A stretch of 64,000 nucleotides of DNA, taken from the NCBI GenBank assembly GCA_019096065.1, contig JAGUCH010000003.1:9424001-9488000 (forward strand). Direction: 5' to 3'. The notes beneath the pieces are model-generated. The model was not told the DNA's origin and made no database searches. It worked only from the letters and a program-made list of their open reading frames with translations. The stretch comes from Paracyclopina nana (lineage: Eukaryota; Arthropoda; Copepoda; Cyclopoida; Cyclopettidae). Positions 1 through 14,000 of the stretch are shown here, piece by piece. A program made the translations under genes and the position numbers. Position 1 is the first letter of the stretch. Each line of letters opens with the position of its first letter.

Positions 1-3000
1 GCCAATTATCAGTAATGGATTTTGGCAATTATTCAATATATACTTCTGCAGTGGTAATTTTTCCCCTCTTCAATGAAAGATGATGAAGATTCAAGAAGCT
101 TGAAGTGCCTTGAATCAGAGATAAAGTAGGAGATATGGCTGGGCTGGCAATCATGTGGACTGGAACGTCATTTGTTGCGGCAACATAAGCTACGCACAGT
201 ACAGGCTTTTACCATAAATTGACAACTGCTCTGGAATGTGCATTTCTAGCTGGAACACCCTGTATTCAATGTGCCTAGTATGTCACTCAGACTGCTTCCT
301 GTAATTGCTAAAAGCACAGTTTTTCCTAGTATATTCCTGGATGTTGCTGCTTGCAAAAAGCCACGAAAAAGAACAGTTTTCCCATAAAATCATGTGTTCT
401 GCTCACGCTCAGCGCACTGGTCAAAGCCACGCGTCTTGCACGCATGCGCAGAGGCCGCAGCCGCTCGGCGCGCACGTGCAAAGCGTAACAAAGAACCAAC
501 GCGTGCGCAATTTCCTTAACGCCCTCTAATTAAGCGGCCATCAAATTGAAAAAGTTGCATTTTCCTTTATTGATGTCATACTTTTAGCATGTTGTATGCC
601 AGTTGTTTACCTGTTGAAAAATCTCTTTTTGGAGGGGGGATGTGTTATAACTAAGTAGAACTCTATGCTTGAAGAGCGGAAATAGAAACCACTATATCGT
701 TAATCTCTTCCTGCGGTAAATCAATGAGCTTTGTCCCATCATCAAATGTTCTACAATGGAACAAGCAAAAAAGAGGAAAACTCAACTTGATTGTATCAAG
801 CTGAGAACTCCTTTGATTTATTATTAATCAAAGAATGCTATGATGCATGGAAGAGATTTTGCTCCCCCCTTCCAACTTGATTTAATTTGGGACTTTTTTG
901 CTGCTGCTCAGGAAATTTCTCTGTAACTATTAGATAAGGATCACATCCATTTAGAAATTCCTGAGCTAGTAAACTAGAATTTGGGCCATAGAGATGATGA
1001 TGATTTCTGGATGATCTATTCAACACAAATTATCATCAAGTTTTCCAGAGCTCACACAAATGACATCAGGATTTTTCCTGCCAGCCTCCCCCACATGAAA
1101 TTACTACTGCAGAAATTAGAGGGTGGAGCTCAATTGCTGGAACCAAGGCTCAACTCCAACTTGATTCAGAGATTCTCAAGCCATCACCAGAAAATCAGTT
1201 GATGCTTGCTTGAAAGAGCATCTCTACAGTTATAGTTGCTACAATAGTAGTACATGTTGAGGGAGGTTAAGGTGGTAACCAGCCAAAGAAACCCTCAGGG
1301 GACCTGTCCTTCTTCCTGTGTGACATCACTTAATTGGGGGCTCTTCATCTTAATTCCCAGTCCATGAAACAGTGTGGTAGAGCACACAGTTTTCCACCAA
1401 ATTGGCTCCATACCAAGTCATGTTACTACAGCTGCAGGCAATAAAAAGTGTCTTTGAAGCAGCTTTGAAGTGATGAAACATTTATGTGAAGACACATCCT
1501 GAACTTCCTGTTTTTTAAGTCATTCTAGCCTTTTTTGCTTTGAAAAAACAAATGATACACAATTGAAATTGTGGGAAGAATTGGACTTTGCATTCATGCT
1601 GTTGGCCATAATAAAAGTGGCCAAATTTGGACCATTTTCAAGACCTGTGCTATGGCAGTAGAGCAATGTAGCTAGGCACTATAAGCTAGGCGCGGCTAGT
1701 GCTTTGAAGTAAGACTTCCTGTGAGCTTTATGAATGTGAATTCAAAAACTTTTTTCCCTGAAGTACATCTTTTGGAAGTAATGTTGGATGGCGGGGACAA
1801 TTTCTTAAGAAGAAAGTTGGATTTGGGGTCACCTTCTCCTTCTTGAGAGCCTTGATAGGAAAAGTTGGTTAATTCCCCTTTTTCTTTGTTGTTGTTTTGG
1901 CAGGTGAATAATATGACATTTCCCTGTGATGATCACAGAATTGTGGTTGTGCATGTCACATTTCATCAATTTGTCACTATGGTAGAGTAATGCTAATGAA
2001 TGCATTGCTGTGAATAATATTGTCCTATGAAAAACAAAAGTTAGCTATCAAAACTCTTATCAAAGTTTTGATTATTTTGTTTACTCAACCACGTGATTTG
2101 TTAGTAAACAAACTGTCAGCTGACATTCAAAAGTAACCATGCTTTTCGATCAAGTTACGTGCCATTTGTTTTGATTGCTCGTTACCCACGTGGTTTGGTT
2201 TGTTTGTAAGCAAAACAGAGTTAGTTTAATTCAATTTCAACATGACCCTAGCTTTGAATTGAGCCAGCTCAATGTTGACTCGAAGCAGCAGAAAATAATG
2301 TCTTTGTTATTAATGCCGAACGGATGTGCTCAGATTTGCCATGAGACAGGAACGAAATTGATTAATGACTTTCAAATAATGATGACATGAGCAACAATTA
2401 CAGGCGATTTTCGTGTCGCGCCATCAAGGCTGTTTTTTGCTCAAATTGAAATAATTCACACATCCAAATGCATAGTATACAATGTGTGTACTTTTACCTT
2501 GAGGAAGATTTATATAGATTATCCGCCATGCAGCCAGTCATTGATAAAACTTGTTATTTGTAAAGCTGAGCACTACACACAATTGATCAAGTGAAAAAAC
2601 CTCACAGCAAAAAAAGAAGGATTACATTTGTAATAGCTTAGAGACACACATTCCATTTCCTTACGTTTGGGCATTTTTGGTGACTCCATTCCACACTGTG
2701 CTTGACACAGTTCAAAAAAGCGCATATAGTTCCACCAAGTGAGTCACTACTTTTGACAGCCACGCCATGGTTTCGTGGTTTTAATTTAGATTTGCAAACT
2801 GCAATAAATACTCCATATTGAAAATTGAAGCTTTGCAATCTGCTCAAATGAAATAATACTTGTCAGACCAGAGCTATAATTATTAAGGACAAAATACCAG
2901 CTGAGCACGGAGTGAGCACTGAAAGCACAGAAAGTGCACTAATTGAGCACACTCCTGAGCTGACTCCCTTTTTCAATATCATGGATGAGAACTCTTTAAA

Positions 3001-6000
3001 TGGAGGGAAACAAAGCTTTTAAGCCTCTTGGTGCATTATCTCCTGAATTTTTCAAAATGTCAGCATGAATTTGTGCTATGCTATTTGGGGGATGATTTTC
3101 TCTTCAATCTTCCCCTTCTACTTCGTGTGTGCATTCAACTTGGATAATGGTCTGAAGAAGACCAACAACCCTAACAGAAGCAACCCTCAAAACCATACAT
3201 TACATTAGCGCAGTGCATTGCTAGAGTCAAAAGGGGTCTTGTCTATTTCCCAGTTTCCATGCTTTTTCTCCCTACTACCTTTTTTTGCTGCTGGACTTGA
3301 GGTGACTGACAACAACAACCTAGCCATGGTATTGAAAATATTGTAAACCAAAATCCAGGTCATGGTGACAGATAATTGGAATTTCTTGCTCCAGAGGTGC
3401 CAACTTACTGTCTATATACCTTATTTCCATTCTGGTTTGTGAGGTTTTCATTCACAGTTTGATTGGGAAAATTAATGAAGCTGCAAAATGTGATGAATCA
3501 ATGTGGCTGAGCCAAAAGTGTCCGCTTTATCAGAAGCAGTTCAGTCTCCACATAAATCTTCATTAGAAGTTGTTTGTTATGAAATTGTGGCAGAGGCCGA
3601 AATGTGAAGAAAAAGGCAACAGACCATCAAAATGTTGCCTGACTTGCCATTTGAATGACTCTGAAAATTTGCACCACAAACTTTGTGCTACTGAAGTAGC
3701 AGCAAATGAGGGCAAGAGTGTCAATAGGAGAAAATTTGCATAGACTGCTGTGTAACTTGGCTTGGCCTATAATTGAGTCCATTTGTCTTGGTAATCTGTC
3801 CTACTTTGAGCTCTGGGAGAAAATGTAGCTTTTCACAAGCTAGTAGTAGCACAGTGAGATAGCTTTCCAAAATCCTTTCTAAAAGAGTCTATTCTAATTT
3901 TTTAAATTGTTCAAAGCCTTGAAGTTGAGCAGGCAGACGTCTAAGGGGCCTTAAATTCCCCCAGTGCATTACAAAAAGAAATACTTTGTGCTGTGTCCGG
4001 TCGGGTGCGCTTTGGGATGGCACCATTGGGAAATCTTACTCAACCCTGCTCTTATATGAGTTGCAAAATACACTACGAGAAAGCTCACCTTCCCAACTTG
4101 ACTCCCTGAATTTTGGTAGGCCAAATTATGTAGAGGTATAGTAATCTGCTGATATTTCAATTTTCACCTTTTTGGTTGAGTTGCTTCATAGAATATAGAC
4201 TTGCATGTGCAGCTGCATTCCATGTGGCAAGTGTCAACAATGCTTTATATGTGTAATTTTAGAAAGTGATCTGATTACACTCTCTTTTCTAAAAGGCAAT
4301 GATAGGATCATTGAAAACTAGCTGAAAAGAAAACTTGATGGCTTTATCAAGACCCTTTTTGCAAGGACTGGATTTTTTTCAAAACAAGTTTTCTTCCAAA
4401 GGAAGAGAAACAAATTGGGACTCATTTAGTTAAGGTGTGAGATAGGGAAGGTGCATTTTTACAAAATTCAAATGCATTTGTGGTGTCAAAGTGTTTGCTT
4501 GATAAGTTATATGGGGTGAAAAATTCCATAAATAAATGGGTCATGTGTAGCACTATTAAAGTTTGCAATGTACAAGGCCATTAGTGAGAAAATCATTTTG
4601 CACTCACAAGTTTCATGTCATGTCAGCAGAAGTGCTGTAGTGGTGGTGTTCTCTTTGTGTTCCATAACCAAAAAGAATTCTTTCTTTGCCCTCTTGGCTT
4701 GCTTGGGAATCTACTAGAAGAAAGTCAAGAAGGGGGAAAGCTTTATATATAGGGAGCAAAGGAGGATAAACTTTTCATGTCATGAAGAATTGTGCTTAAC
4801 TTAATTTCTACCTTTTCTTACCATCTGTACATTACACAGCATACAGCAAAAGAAGGGTGAAAAGTATAAAGTGATCATAACTTCCAATATCTCTCCCTCA
4901 AAGGCATTTTTCATCCACAGACTTCCCTCAAGGGAATGTCAAAGAAGACAGAAGTAAAACAAAGAAAACTGATCAAATAACCTGGCCTTTTTTCCCTGCA
5001 TATTTCTATCTTTGTTCTAAATCTGTGTAAGGATAGAATTTGGCCATGGTGGTGTCATGTTAACTGACTTCCTTCCCAGGATTTTTTATGGGACTGGGAA
5101 GCAGCTGAAGAAGAAGAATTTTCCCTTGGGTTTATGTTCTTGGTGATAGGTAAGTGGTCAGCTGGGGAGACATTTTAGCCTCCCTCCCTCCATTCAAGGG
5201 AGATCTTTCATCTTCAACTTTTTCTGGACAGTTTTTTTTTCTTCACTTCTGTCTTTTCCTAAAGAATGATTGACTTAGCTCAGCTCACTATTTGTACTTG
5301 TCCCATGAGTGTCATCATGCAAAACATGAGAGTCTAGACATGTCACAGGCTCAAACAATTAAGCCAGTCCAAAAGCTGACTTGAATACCAGCCAGGCACA
5401 TTTGTTAGTTTTTTCTCTATTATGAAAAAACAATCTCTTTTGTACTCTTGTTTCTATCTCACAGAAAAAGAAAACTGCAGCTTTTTCTTCCATATAAGAT
5501 TCACATGATTTGTTCATTTTTTAGAGTTTGTTTTCTTTTTGCCACGTGGTCTGAGTTTTGATCCCTTGCGCGCATGCGCAGATAAAAGGAACATAATATC
5601 AACAACTTTTTTGTAATTTTTGTGAGTGACCAGTGCGCCGCTCTGATGGAAATTGTGCTTATCAGAGCATTTTGACCCAACAAAAAAGAGAAAGACCTCC
5701 CATTACGTGTATTGGGGAATGATGTAGCTAGTCTATAGTGGAAAAATGCACTAGACAATCACCCAAATGTAAAATCACTTAGGCGGACACGCTTCTCTGA
5801 CCTTAAAGTGTCTGTGACTAGTTTTTCCCCCATCTGCCTTTAAACTAGCCTTGCTGGCCCCTGAATAATGGTTGTGCTACTGCACTTTTTTGTGTGTGTC
5901 ACACTTTCACAAAATTGCTCAGACAAGCATGAAATCTACCTACAATTTTCATAACCAGCTAGCTAAAGCTTTTCTTTTTGTCCCGAAATTGGCAGACTCG

Positions 6001-6609
6001 CCCACAGGCTAAAAAACACAATGCATATTGGCAGATGTTATCGCGGATCCATTATTATTGCGACCATGCACATTTGGTGGGTGTAGGGGTGGTTTTGTCA
6101 TTCACACCGAGCCAACCTGATGTCCCAATGTCCCCAAGGGCCAACAACTGTGTGACTGAATGAGGAACTGGTTTTTCAGTGGCATTTGTCAATGTTGGCA
6201 CATCAATAATGCACAAAGTGGTGAAATTGGCTGCTTTCCTGTCTAGTGGGTTCATTGATATATAGTATGCAGCTTCTATTAGGGTCATTTAACCTGCTGG
6301 AAATATCAGTGTCATTGCTAGACATTCCATTAGGGTCATCATGGACATTCTTTCATTCTTTTTGACTTGTGAGACATTTCCTCCCATGGGACATTTAGAA
6401 GGAGAGCTGTACTTGCCTTAATGCCAAATCTCTCTGTCTTCCCCTGACAACTAGGCAATAAAGATACTTTGCTCCTCATTACACCCACAAGCACTAATGA
6501 AAAAATGTGAGAAACATCTTCAAAATACAGCAGAAAACTGTATGTAGGGAAGCTAGGAAAAGTAATTTCAGTCTTGTTCACTCTCCCTTCTCCTCCTCTA
6601 TTAGAGATT
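1..6609. other. Gene-free stretch
   Basis: I see no convincing coding exon on either strand. Open frames are short and lack family resemblance or splice context. The only structure is two CpG-rich or E-box patches: about 395-500 (GC block containing GCATGCGC) and 2,070-2,220, where TTGTTTAC (2,077-2,084), CACGTG (2,090-2,095) and a second CACGTG about 100 bases later sit among GTAAACAA motifs. It could be intergenic, or a long 5' intron of the receptor gene further right. Confidence 0.5.
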
Positions 6610-7013
6610 AGGCCGATTTCATATAACCGAAGCTAAGCTAAGGCAAGCTAAGCTAGGTTCTTTGGAGGCTCATAACTCGGCAACTACTGAATCGATTGGC
6701 ACCAAATTTTGTAGGATTCATAAGAAGAGCTTAATAAGCCACCATACCAAATTTCAACTAGATCTGATGATCCCTTCCGTAGGCTGACTTTACCTGCCTA
6801 AAAAGACAAGCTAGATACCTAGCTTTGCTTATAAAATGACCTCCTCTAAACGGCCTCCGAACTTAACTAAACTTGGAACACAGCTATAGGTTGATATTTT
6901 GATGAATCCTACCAAATTTGGTGCCAATACAATCAGTAGTTGCTGAGTTATGAGCCTCCAAAGAACCTAGCTTAGCTTGCCTTAGCTTAGCTTCGGTTAT
7001 ATGAAATCGGCCT
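6610..7013. mobile_element. Foldback MITE with about 105-bp inverted arms
   Basis: The left arm begins AGGCCGATTTCATATAACCG and the right end is its reverse complement. The arms match for about 105 bases, including the GCTAAGCTAAGGCAAGCTAA tract, a GGAGGCTCATAACTC tract and a TTGGCACCAAATTT tract. The centre is about 190 bases with no coding potential. This is a non-autonomous foldback element. A short TTA may be the target duplication, but this is uncertain. A diverged relative lies at 31,008-31,280. Confidence 0.8.
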
Positions 7014-7926
7014 TTTAGCTCTGAGTAGAATTGGACACAATTTGTGGCCAAGGCAGTAAGAATCTACACTTTACTACTTAGTGCTTATGACCAGCTAGTG
7101 CAGCACCATGGGCAAATTGGTAAGTTCTTTGGATGAATCTCATTCTTAAAAAGCATCATTTCAGAAAAGTACACAGTAATTTGAGCTGTTTTTTAAAGGC
7201 CATGCTCACAGTGCACTTTTACATGTAAGTGCTCTAGTTTGAGCAATGAAGCTCACTCACTGGACAGGAAAGTAGTAAAGGCCATTTTTGGGCCAGATCT
7301 TTCCCCCCACAAAGTCCCTTACTCGATGTAGGAAAAACTACAGGATCGAATTCACTTTTTTGGTACACATATATTCCTGGCAGTTTTGAAGTGGAAGTAA
7401 AACTTCAATTTTGACATCCCTTCTTGAACCCTCTAAAGAAATGTGAAGAGTTGGGTTAGGGAATCACCTGATGACATATGAAATAGCACATTTTTCCTGA
7501 CAGATCACAACTCAGCTCTGTCTGAAGCCAAATCAGCCCCCAATGGAGCATAAATAAACAGCTGACTTTGACTGCTCCTCCAAGTGCACACTGGGATAAA
7601 AAAAGCACACCCAAAAAAACCAGCCGAATTTCAAATGGCTGAAGGCTTTTTGTGACTTCAAAGGGTTTTGCCAATATTTGCATTATTCTGGCTGTCACTA
7701 CAACAAATGGTGGTGCACAGTGTGGCTTTGCCAAAAGATTGTAGCCATAACTATATATTTTGCCTGTAGCCAGCTTTTTCGAGGGTGGTGGTGGAAGCAG
7801 AAATGTCTTTCATCCCTGCTTTCCACTCAATAGACATAAGTGCTACTGCTATATCACTGTTTGCTCAAACAAACAAAATCTTCGCATACTATATATTGTG
7901 GCACTGTAAACATTTCCACAAATATT

Positions 7927-8094
7927 GGCTTAGTCTTTCGCAAGTTTTGCATAGTCACGCTATTTAAATAGCTCATAACATAAAACGTATTTAAATAGCA
8001 GCTATTTAAATACATCCAGAGGCTATTTAAATACATTTTATGCTATGAGCTATTTAAATAGCGTGACTATGCAAAACTTGCGAAAGACTAAGCC
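7927..8094. mobile_element. 168-bp near-perfect palindromic foldback element
   Basis: The left arm starts GGCTTAGTCTTTCGCAAG and the right end is the exact reverse complement. The inside repeats the palindrome CTATTTAAATAG four times or more. Almost the whole element can fold into one hairpin. It carries no gene. ATT on both sides may be a 3-bp target duplication. It is probably a MITE; a structured regulatory RNA is less likely. Confidence 0.75.
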
Positions 8095-11000
8095 ATTATC
8101 ATACACTGAAGCATATAAAACGTGCCATGCAGCACCTACAACTTTCCCACCAATTTTGTGTTCCAGGTAAGCCCCACATCTGCAACCAGAGAGGATTATG
8201 CAAACTTCACACTTCCTTAAAAGTTTTTTGCTTTTTGCTCATGGCTGAGCATTACTGTGTTAGCTACGTAAAAAGCAATAATCAAAGTGGGGGAATGAAG
8301 CAAATGCGTAAGTCTAGAAAAAAATGCACTTTCTCGGGAAATTTTCCGAGAAAATCCGTTAACAGGTCTTTTTTGGGGGCCAGTAAAGGTTGTGGCATCA
8401 TTTGGATGCATTAGCATGTGTGGTGAAATTTGGAGAGCCTCGCTGACATTTATTCAGTGCGAAAAAGCACTGTGCTACTCATCTGTCAAAACATCCACTA
8501 TACTGAGTTTTAGCAAAAATGTGCTCTTGAGGGCCATTTTTAAAGTGAAAACAGAAAAGGTAGCAAGATTAATTAATCTCTGCAGCTTCTTCCACATGTC
8601 ATTTGTCAAGTTTCAAAGACTACTAAAAAACCTTTTTTGACATGATTATTATTATGTTTGATCAATCTTTGAGCTCAACAGGGAGCCGTTTTCTCAAGAA
8701 GCATTTTTGCCACTGATAATCTTCTCAAGTATAGTAAATGCTTGACACTCATTTTGGTTTTCCTGTTACATTCATTTGGCCTCGATTATTTCCAATCATC
8801 TCACAAATGTGCAGTGAAAGTGGCTCTTTGGCAAATCGTTTGGCTGGCTGCAGTCCTATTTGAGTAATTTACCCCCACTGTGCTTTGTTGTATCAAAAAA
8901 CAACCTGAGGCAACCTTTTCTATGATAGATCACAATCAAAGCAGCACCAATTTTCCCTTTTGATAAAAATAACACAATACTACTATTTCCTGTGTGTCAC
9001 AAAAAACACTATTTTTTGCCTCTGTCTCAAAAAGATGTTACCTAGGATTTAGGGGTATTTTCCCCTTTATTTGAGCCACGCCACCCCATGTGCATCATGC
9101 ATGTTGTCTTCTCAAAGATTTATGTCCAATAAAAACAGGTGCTTCTGCCAGATTTTTGGGAGGCTCTCATAATTAATGTGGCACTTTTAACCTCCCTCCA
9201 TAGAGCATGGCTCAAAAAATAGGTGTCATGTCCACCTAGGTATTAAATAATTTGGCTTTACTTAGCCTGTGATAAATGATATACACTACAAATGTGAAGG
9301 AGCCCAGGGCAAAACGTATACATGTTCTCCTCTGCTGCTGCATGAAGTGATCCATTGTCTTGAGAGGAAACAAATGTGAATTCCACATTACTTACTACTT
9401 TTGGTTCTTGGCCAAATTTGCAATTTAGCCTTGTAAAAGTTCACTACAAATAATTTGCCATGTTTGGCCCCAAAAGATTTTGCTTGTCCAGAGTGGCAAT
9501 AGCCAACAAGTAATAATAGATTTTCTGGAATTGTGATGAATTGCTTCAATGCACACTGAGCATATTACTTTGCATTCATAACAGCAACAGCTGTCAGAAG
9601 AGTGCAAATCATCAGCATGGCATACATATACTTAGTTCATTAGCTGGTATACACAGTTTTTAGCTGTTAGACAGGCTGACGCCATCCATGGCTTGTTTAC
9701 TAACAGAGCACGCCGGCGCGCGAGCGCGCGTCTCAGATCATCAAAACAAATATCAGCGCATGTTCGCTGCTTCTACAAAGGAAAAATTGATGGCGAAATG
9801 TTGGTCTATTTTAGTCTTTTTGTCACATGGATGTGTGTGTTTGTACACACTGGGCATGACTGATTTGTATTTTCCGAAGCATTTGGCGGACTAGCTGCTG
9901 CTATGTGTTCAAGCTGCTGTGAGTTGTGAGAAAATTGGCGTCTAGCTGTGCTTTACTTCGAAATTGGCCACAATTTGACAACTCCTGGTTAAACTGAGTA
10001 GCTTTAGCTGCACACTGGGCCGACGCAGATGGATAATGCCCCCCTCTAATCTCACAAGTTTGGCTTGCAGCCATAAATTAAGGCCCTAAGTGGAGAAGTA
10101 CTCCAGATTTTGTGCAATAATTTGGCTGAAGGCCAGAAAAATTGATGATGATGGTCAAAACCATTTGTAATGGTTTTCTTACTGTATTTCTATGGCAAAT
10201 CACAGTGTTTTTTCCTCACTAGCTTCCGGACGTTTCAACAACTTGAGACTCTGTTTTTCACTCTTTTTCGTGCTTTTTGGCCTTGAAAATTCAGTAGCTC
10301 ACGATTTGTCCTCATCAACAGCAACAATGAAGACATAACTGTGCAAATTGGGTTTTATTGCAGCCGGCAAATCAGCTTTAATTGCCTTTTCCTGAACAGA
10401 AGCACAAAATGGCCCCTCAAAATAATGATGATTTTGCCTCAGATTTGTTATGCGGCTTGGAATGAGTGGAAAAAAATTGATTGCTTCCATTTTGCTAGAA
10501 CTTACCTGATTTCAAGTGAAGTGTGACAAGTTAATCAAAAATGCAGGAAAACAAAAAATTATTCAATCACCAATTCTTCTACTACTTCTTGCCTCTCTGG
10601 TCTGGATCCAATTAAGCCAAATTGGAGCTCAGCAATTTAAGCATATCAAAAGGCATACTACTACTAATTTATTATTCAAAATTAATTGAAAAAATACTTT
10701 ATGTGACCCTTAATTGCAAGATATGGAAGAAAAAAGCCAATAAAAAATAACATAAGAAATGGAAGGTGTGCCACTTATTGGTGCGACTCAAGGAGGAACA
10801 AGGAACTTGATGCAATGTTATGTTGACACTTTGACATCATTATTTCGCAACATTATTTGCATGTTTGTCATCACTGTAAAAGGTCATTAAAAAAAAGGTA
10901 TTTCTTGTGTATCACATATACACTGTTGATTGATCAGTTCATGTCCTTCCATTCTAGCATGCTATGCCATGATTTGAGCTTGCCATTGGAAAAATGCTGC

Positions 11001-14000
11001 ATGTGAAAATGCAACCTTTGCCCTTTCGAAGGAGAAAAATAGGCTTTAATTAGGGAGCTTCCTGTGATTTAAACTTTTCTCTCCTACTTTTGCTTCTACT
11101 ATCCTGGTTTTGGGGAAGTGGCAACAAGAAGACACACATATTTTCATAATTGCCTGGTTTTTGAGCATGCACGCTGGTCTGCTTTATGCCAAAAGGATTT
11201 TATCATGATGGTGGTGGTAAAATTCAGGTTTTATAGGATTGCACGAAAAATGCATCCTTATAAGATCATGGGTTTGTCGTTAACTTGATTACGTCGCGAC
11301 CACTGTGCATCACCTCTGTCAAATGGGGTTTCCTGCTAAAAGATGCCTAAACACTTTCCCCATTAGGCAATTAAACCGAAATTCCAGCTCTTTTTTTAAT
11401 ATGCCTGGTATGACCTAGATCTACGCCCAAAAATTGAGTACTAGATGAGATAAGGAAGATCAACATTTCTAATCATGCCTTTTGGGCTTCAATGTGTCAT
11501 TATGAGGGGATCTAAAAGGTGGAGTCCTTTTTTGATCTGATCTTTTCGGACAAATTGATACGATGCTTAACAGGGTTAGAGAGGTGGAAATCAGGGCAAA
11601 AAGCGTGGGATGCATTCATTACAGCTGAACGGCCAGAATTGCCCAGTGCGCGCGCCACGTACTGGCACGCCTTCCACGCACTCGCAGACAGAAGAGTAAA
11701 CAAACAATGACGTCACCAGAGAAATCAGCTGTGCATTAATTTTATGGTACCTTAAAAACTCATGTTCTGTAAGTAAAGGAATGCTCTTTGCTCTAGCAAA
11801 ATGACGTGAAAAGAAAGTGTTGTGGCAAAAAAGAATCTGGAAGGGAAGTTGAGCAAAACTGATGTTGGTATGCCATGCTCTGGATCATTGAAGAGTGTGT
11901 AATGGTTTCACCTCAGTGAGCAAAAAAGAGTGTGCAAAATACAGGAACTAATGTTTTTAAAATTCGATGTTATGCCAAGGCAAAAAAGAGCATAACAAAA
12001 TGATCTTGCATCATTAGAAATCGAACAACAATTTCTAGGGCTCATACGAAAACTTTGCCGCTCTTGATTGTTAGTAAACTTTTTGCTTGTCTTGTGTTGT
12101 CCCAATTAAAGCATACAACTTTTTTCTGCCGCCAGGTGGCGCTCTATCCAAGATAAGAGATGAGACTTTTGGTGGGAAATGGAGCACTGTGCTACAATGA
12201 TAATTTCCCTCTTTTTGAGAGAGAGGGAAAGAGAGGAGTTACACTACTGCAGTCAAATTGGTGGGATTTACCTTCCATATCGATCAATCAGAAAAGTTTC
12301 GTTTACTGCAGCAGCAAAATTCCAATCGTCAATTGTGAAGCCAAAAACGTGATTTTAAACTTAGCAGATGGCAGCAGCTCCAAAAAAAGCTGTTTTCCTT
12401 GCTTCATTGACCAAAGCAGCCACGGAAAAGATGACACTTTTGGCCAATGATGCAATACTTGCCAAAATCCAGCTCATTGAGCTCACATCAGCTGAAAGTC
12501 ATGAAATTGAAATATTTCGTGTGCTGGTAGTCAGCACGAGACCTTCCACAGTTCTAACCAGCCCCTTTTTATGATATTCGTAATTTAAAGGACCTATTAT
12601 ACAATGTGATGGCAATAATTGCAGCGTGAGGCTGGTGCCTAGTGGTGGTCATCTCATGGAAGAAGTTGGCTGGATAATATCACGGTTGTACCACCATTGT
12701 TGGCCTCAGGGCGGTTCTTGCACATTTTATAGTACGATGATAATAATGAAACAATGCAAACGACTTCAATTGCTATACCAGCTCCTAGAGGGTCATTATC
12801 CAGACAAGTTATGAGATCTGAGTCCCTATAAAAAAGGCCAGAATGTAATAATGTTCGCCTTTGTATGCAAACGAGAAAAATCCTTGGCTGAGTACTTTCA
12901 GTTTCCAAAACTGAAAACGAATTGGCAAAAAGTCAATTGAGTGTCATTTAAAAGGCTTGTTATTGGTAAATATTTATTTTTGCAAAAATAAGCAAAATAC
13001 GTAGTACAGAATGTCTCACCGAAACCGCAACAATTTTATAGACTCACTTTAACAAAGCAGCGAATTAATTGAGCTTTTGATAAGTTTTAATGCTTAGATA
13101 AGATATTTTTAAGGGCATTACACTAAAAATCACGCAATAAGTGGAACACATTTTAAGTTGTGCTGCAACTCATAATAAATAAAAACCGATGCAAATCAAC
13201 AAGCAGAGAAATCATTGTTGATTGAATTCTTTGCAATTAATTTTCAGTCCCCAAAACTGAAAATAGACACAAAGGGAAAAATGATGTTTCATAGATAGGC
13301 GCTGGATAAATCATGGATTGGCATGAATTAAGGAGACATTTTCGAAATCACTTTCACCTTTGATGACATCATTGAAAGATGACTACGCATCATCGATGAA
13401 ATGTACGAACACGCTGTTTACAGTTCACGCGTACATTCAGCTCCACCTTTTTAACGACTGACGCGTGAAAATTCAGACAGACACCTGAAAGGTTGCCAGC
13501 CAAAAATGCTGATGGTTAAATGCACAAAATGCATATGTAGTACCTATATGATGATGATCATCATTGGCCAAATTCCAATGCGTTTCTATCATTTTGCCAG
13601 GAAAAAAACAGAGGCCATAAAATGAGCCAAACTGCCTTGATGTGTGATTAAAAGTGAAAAATGTTCAATATATTTTCCCAGTAAAAAAACAACAGTTGGC
13701 ACATGGCCTGGCTATCAACATCAGCTGATGTAAAAGTACTTTTTTTCGCACAAATTAAGGTAAAAAAAGGTTGATCATGGTAAAAGTAGGCCCCATGCTG
13801 AGAATAGCAGGCGTTTTGCCTTAATGTATGCCGTTTCGGGCATCAATGAGAATCTCTTTTGAAAAGTATGCAATGATGCTGCAAATCATCTCTTTGCAAT
13901 GAGATTCGTGACTTCTTGATTGAAAATAGCCCGAGTGTACGTTATTTAACGAGAGATCCCTTCTTTTCATCATTTGAAATAATAATCAGCAATATATCGT

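Noticed and set aside
5100-5156. Possible signal-peptide exon of the receptor ending in a strong donor (GATAG|GTAAGT)
   Set aside because: The phase fits, but the frame is acidic (four Glu in a row) and has only a late ATG, so it does not look like a signal peptide.
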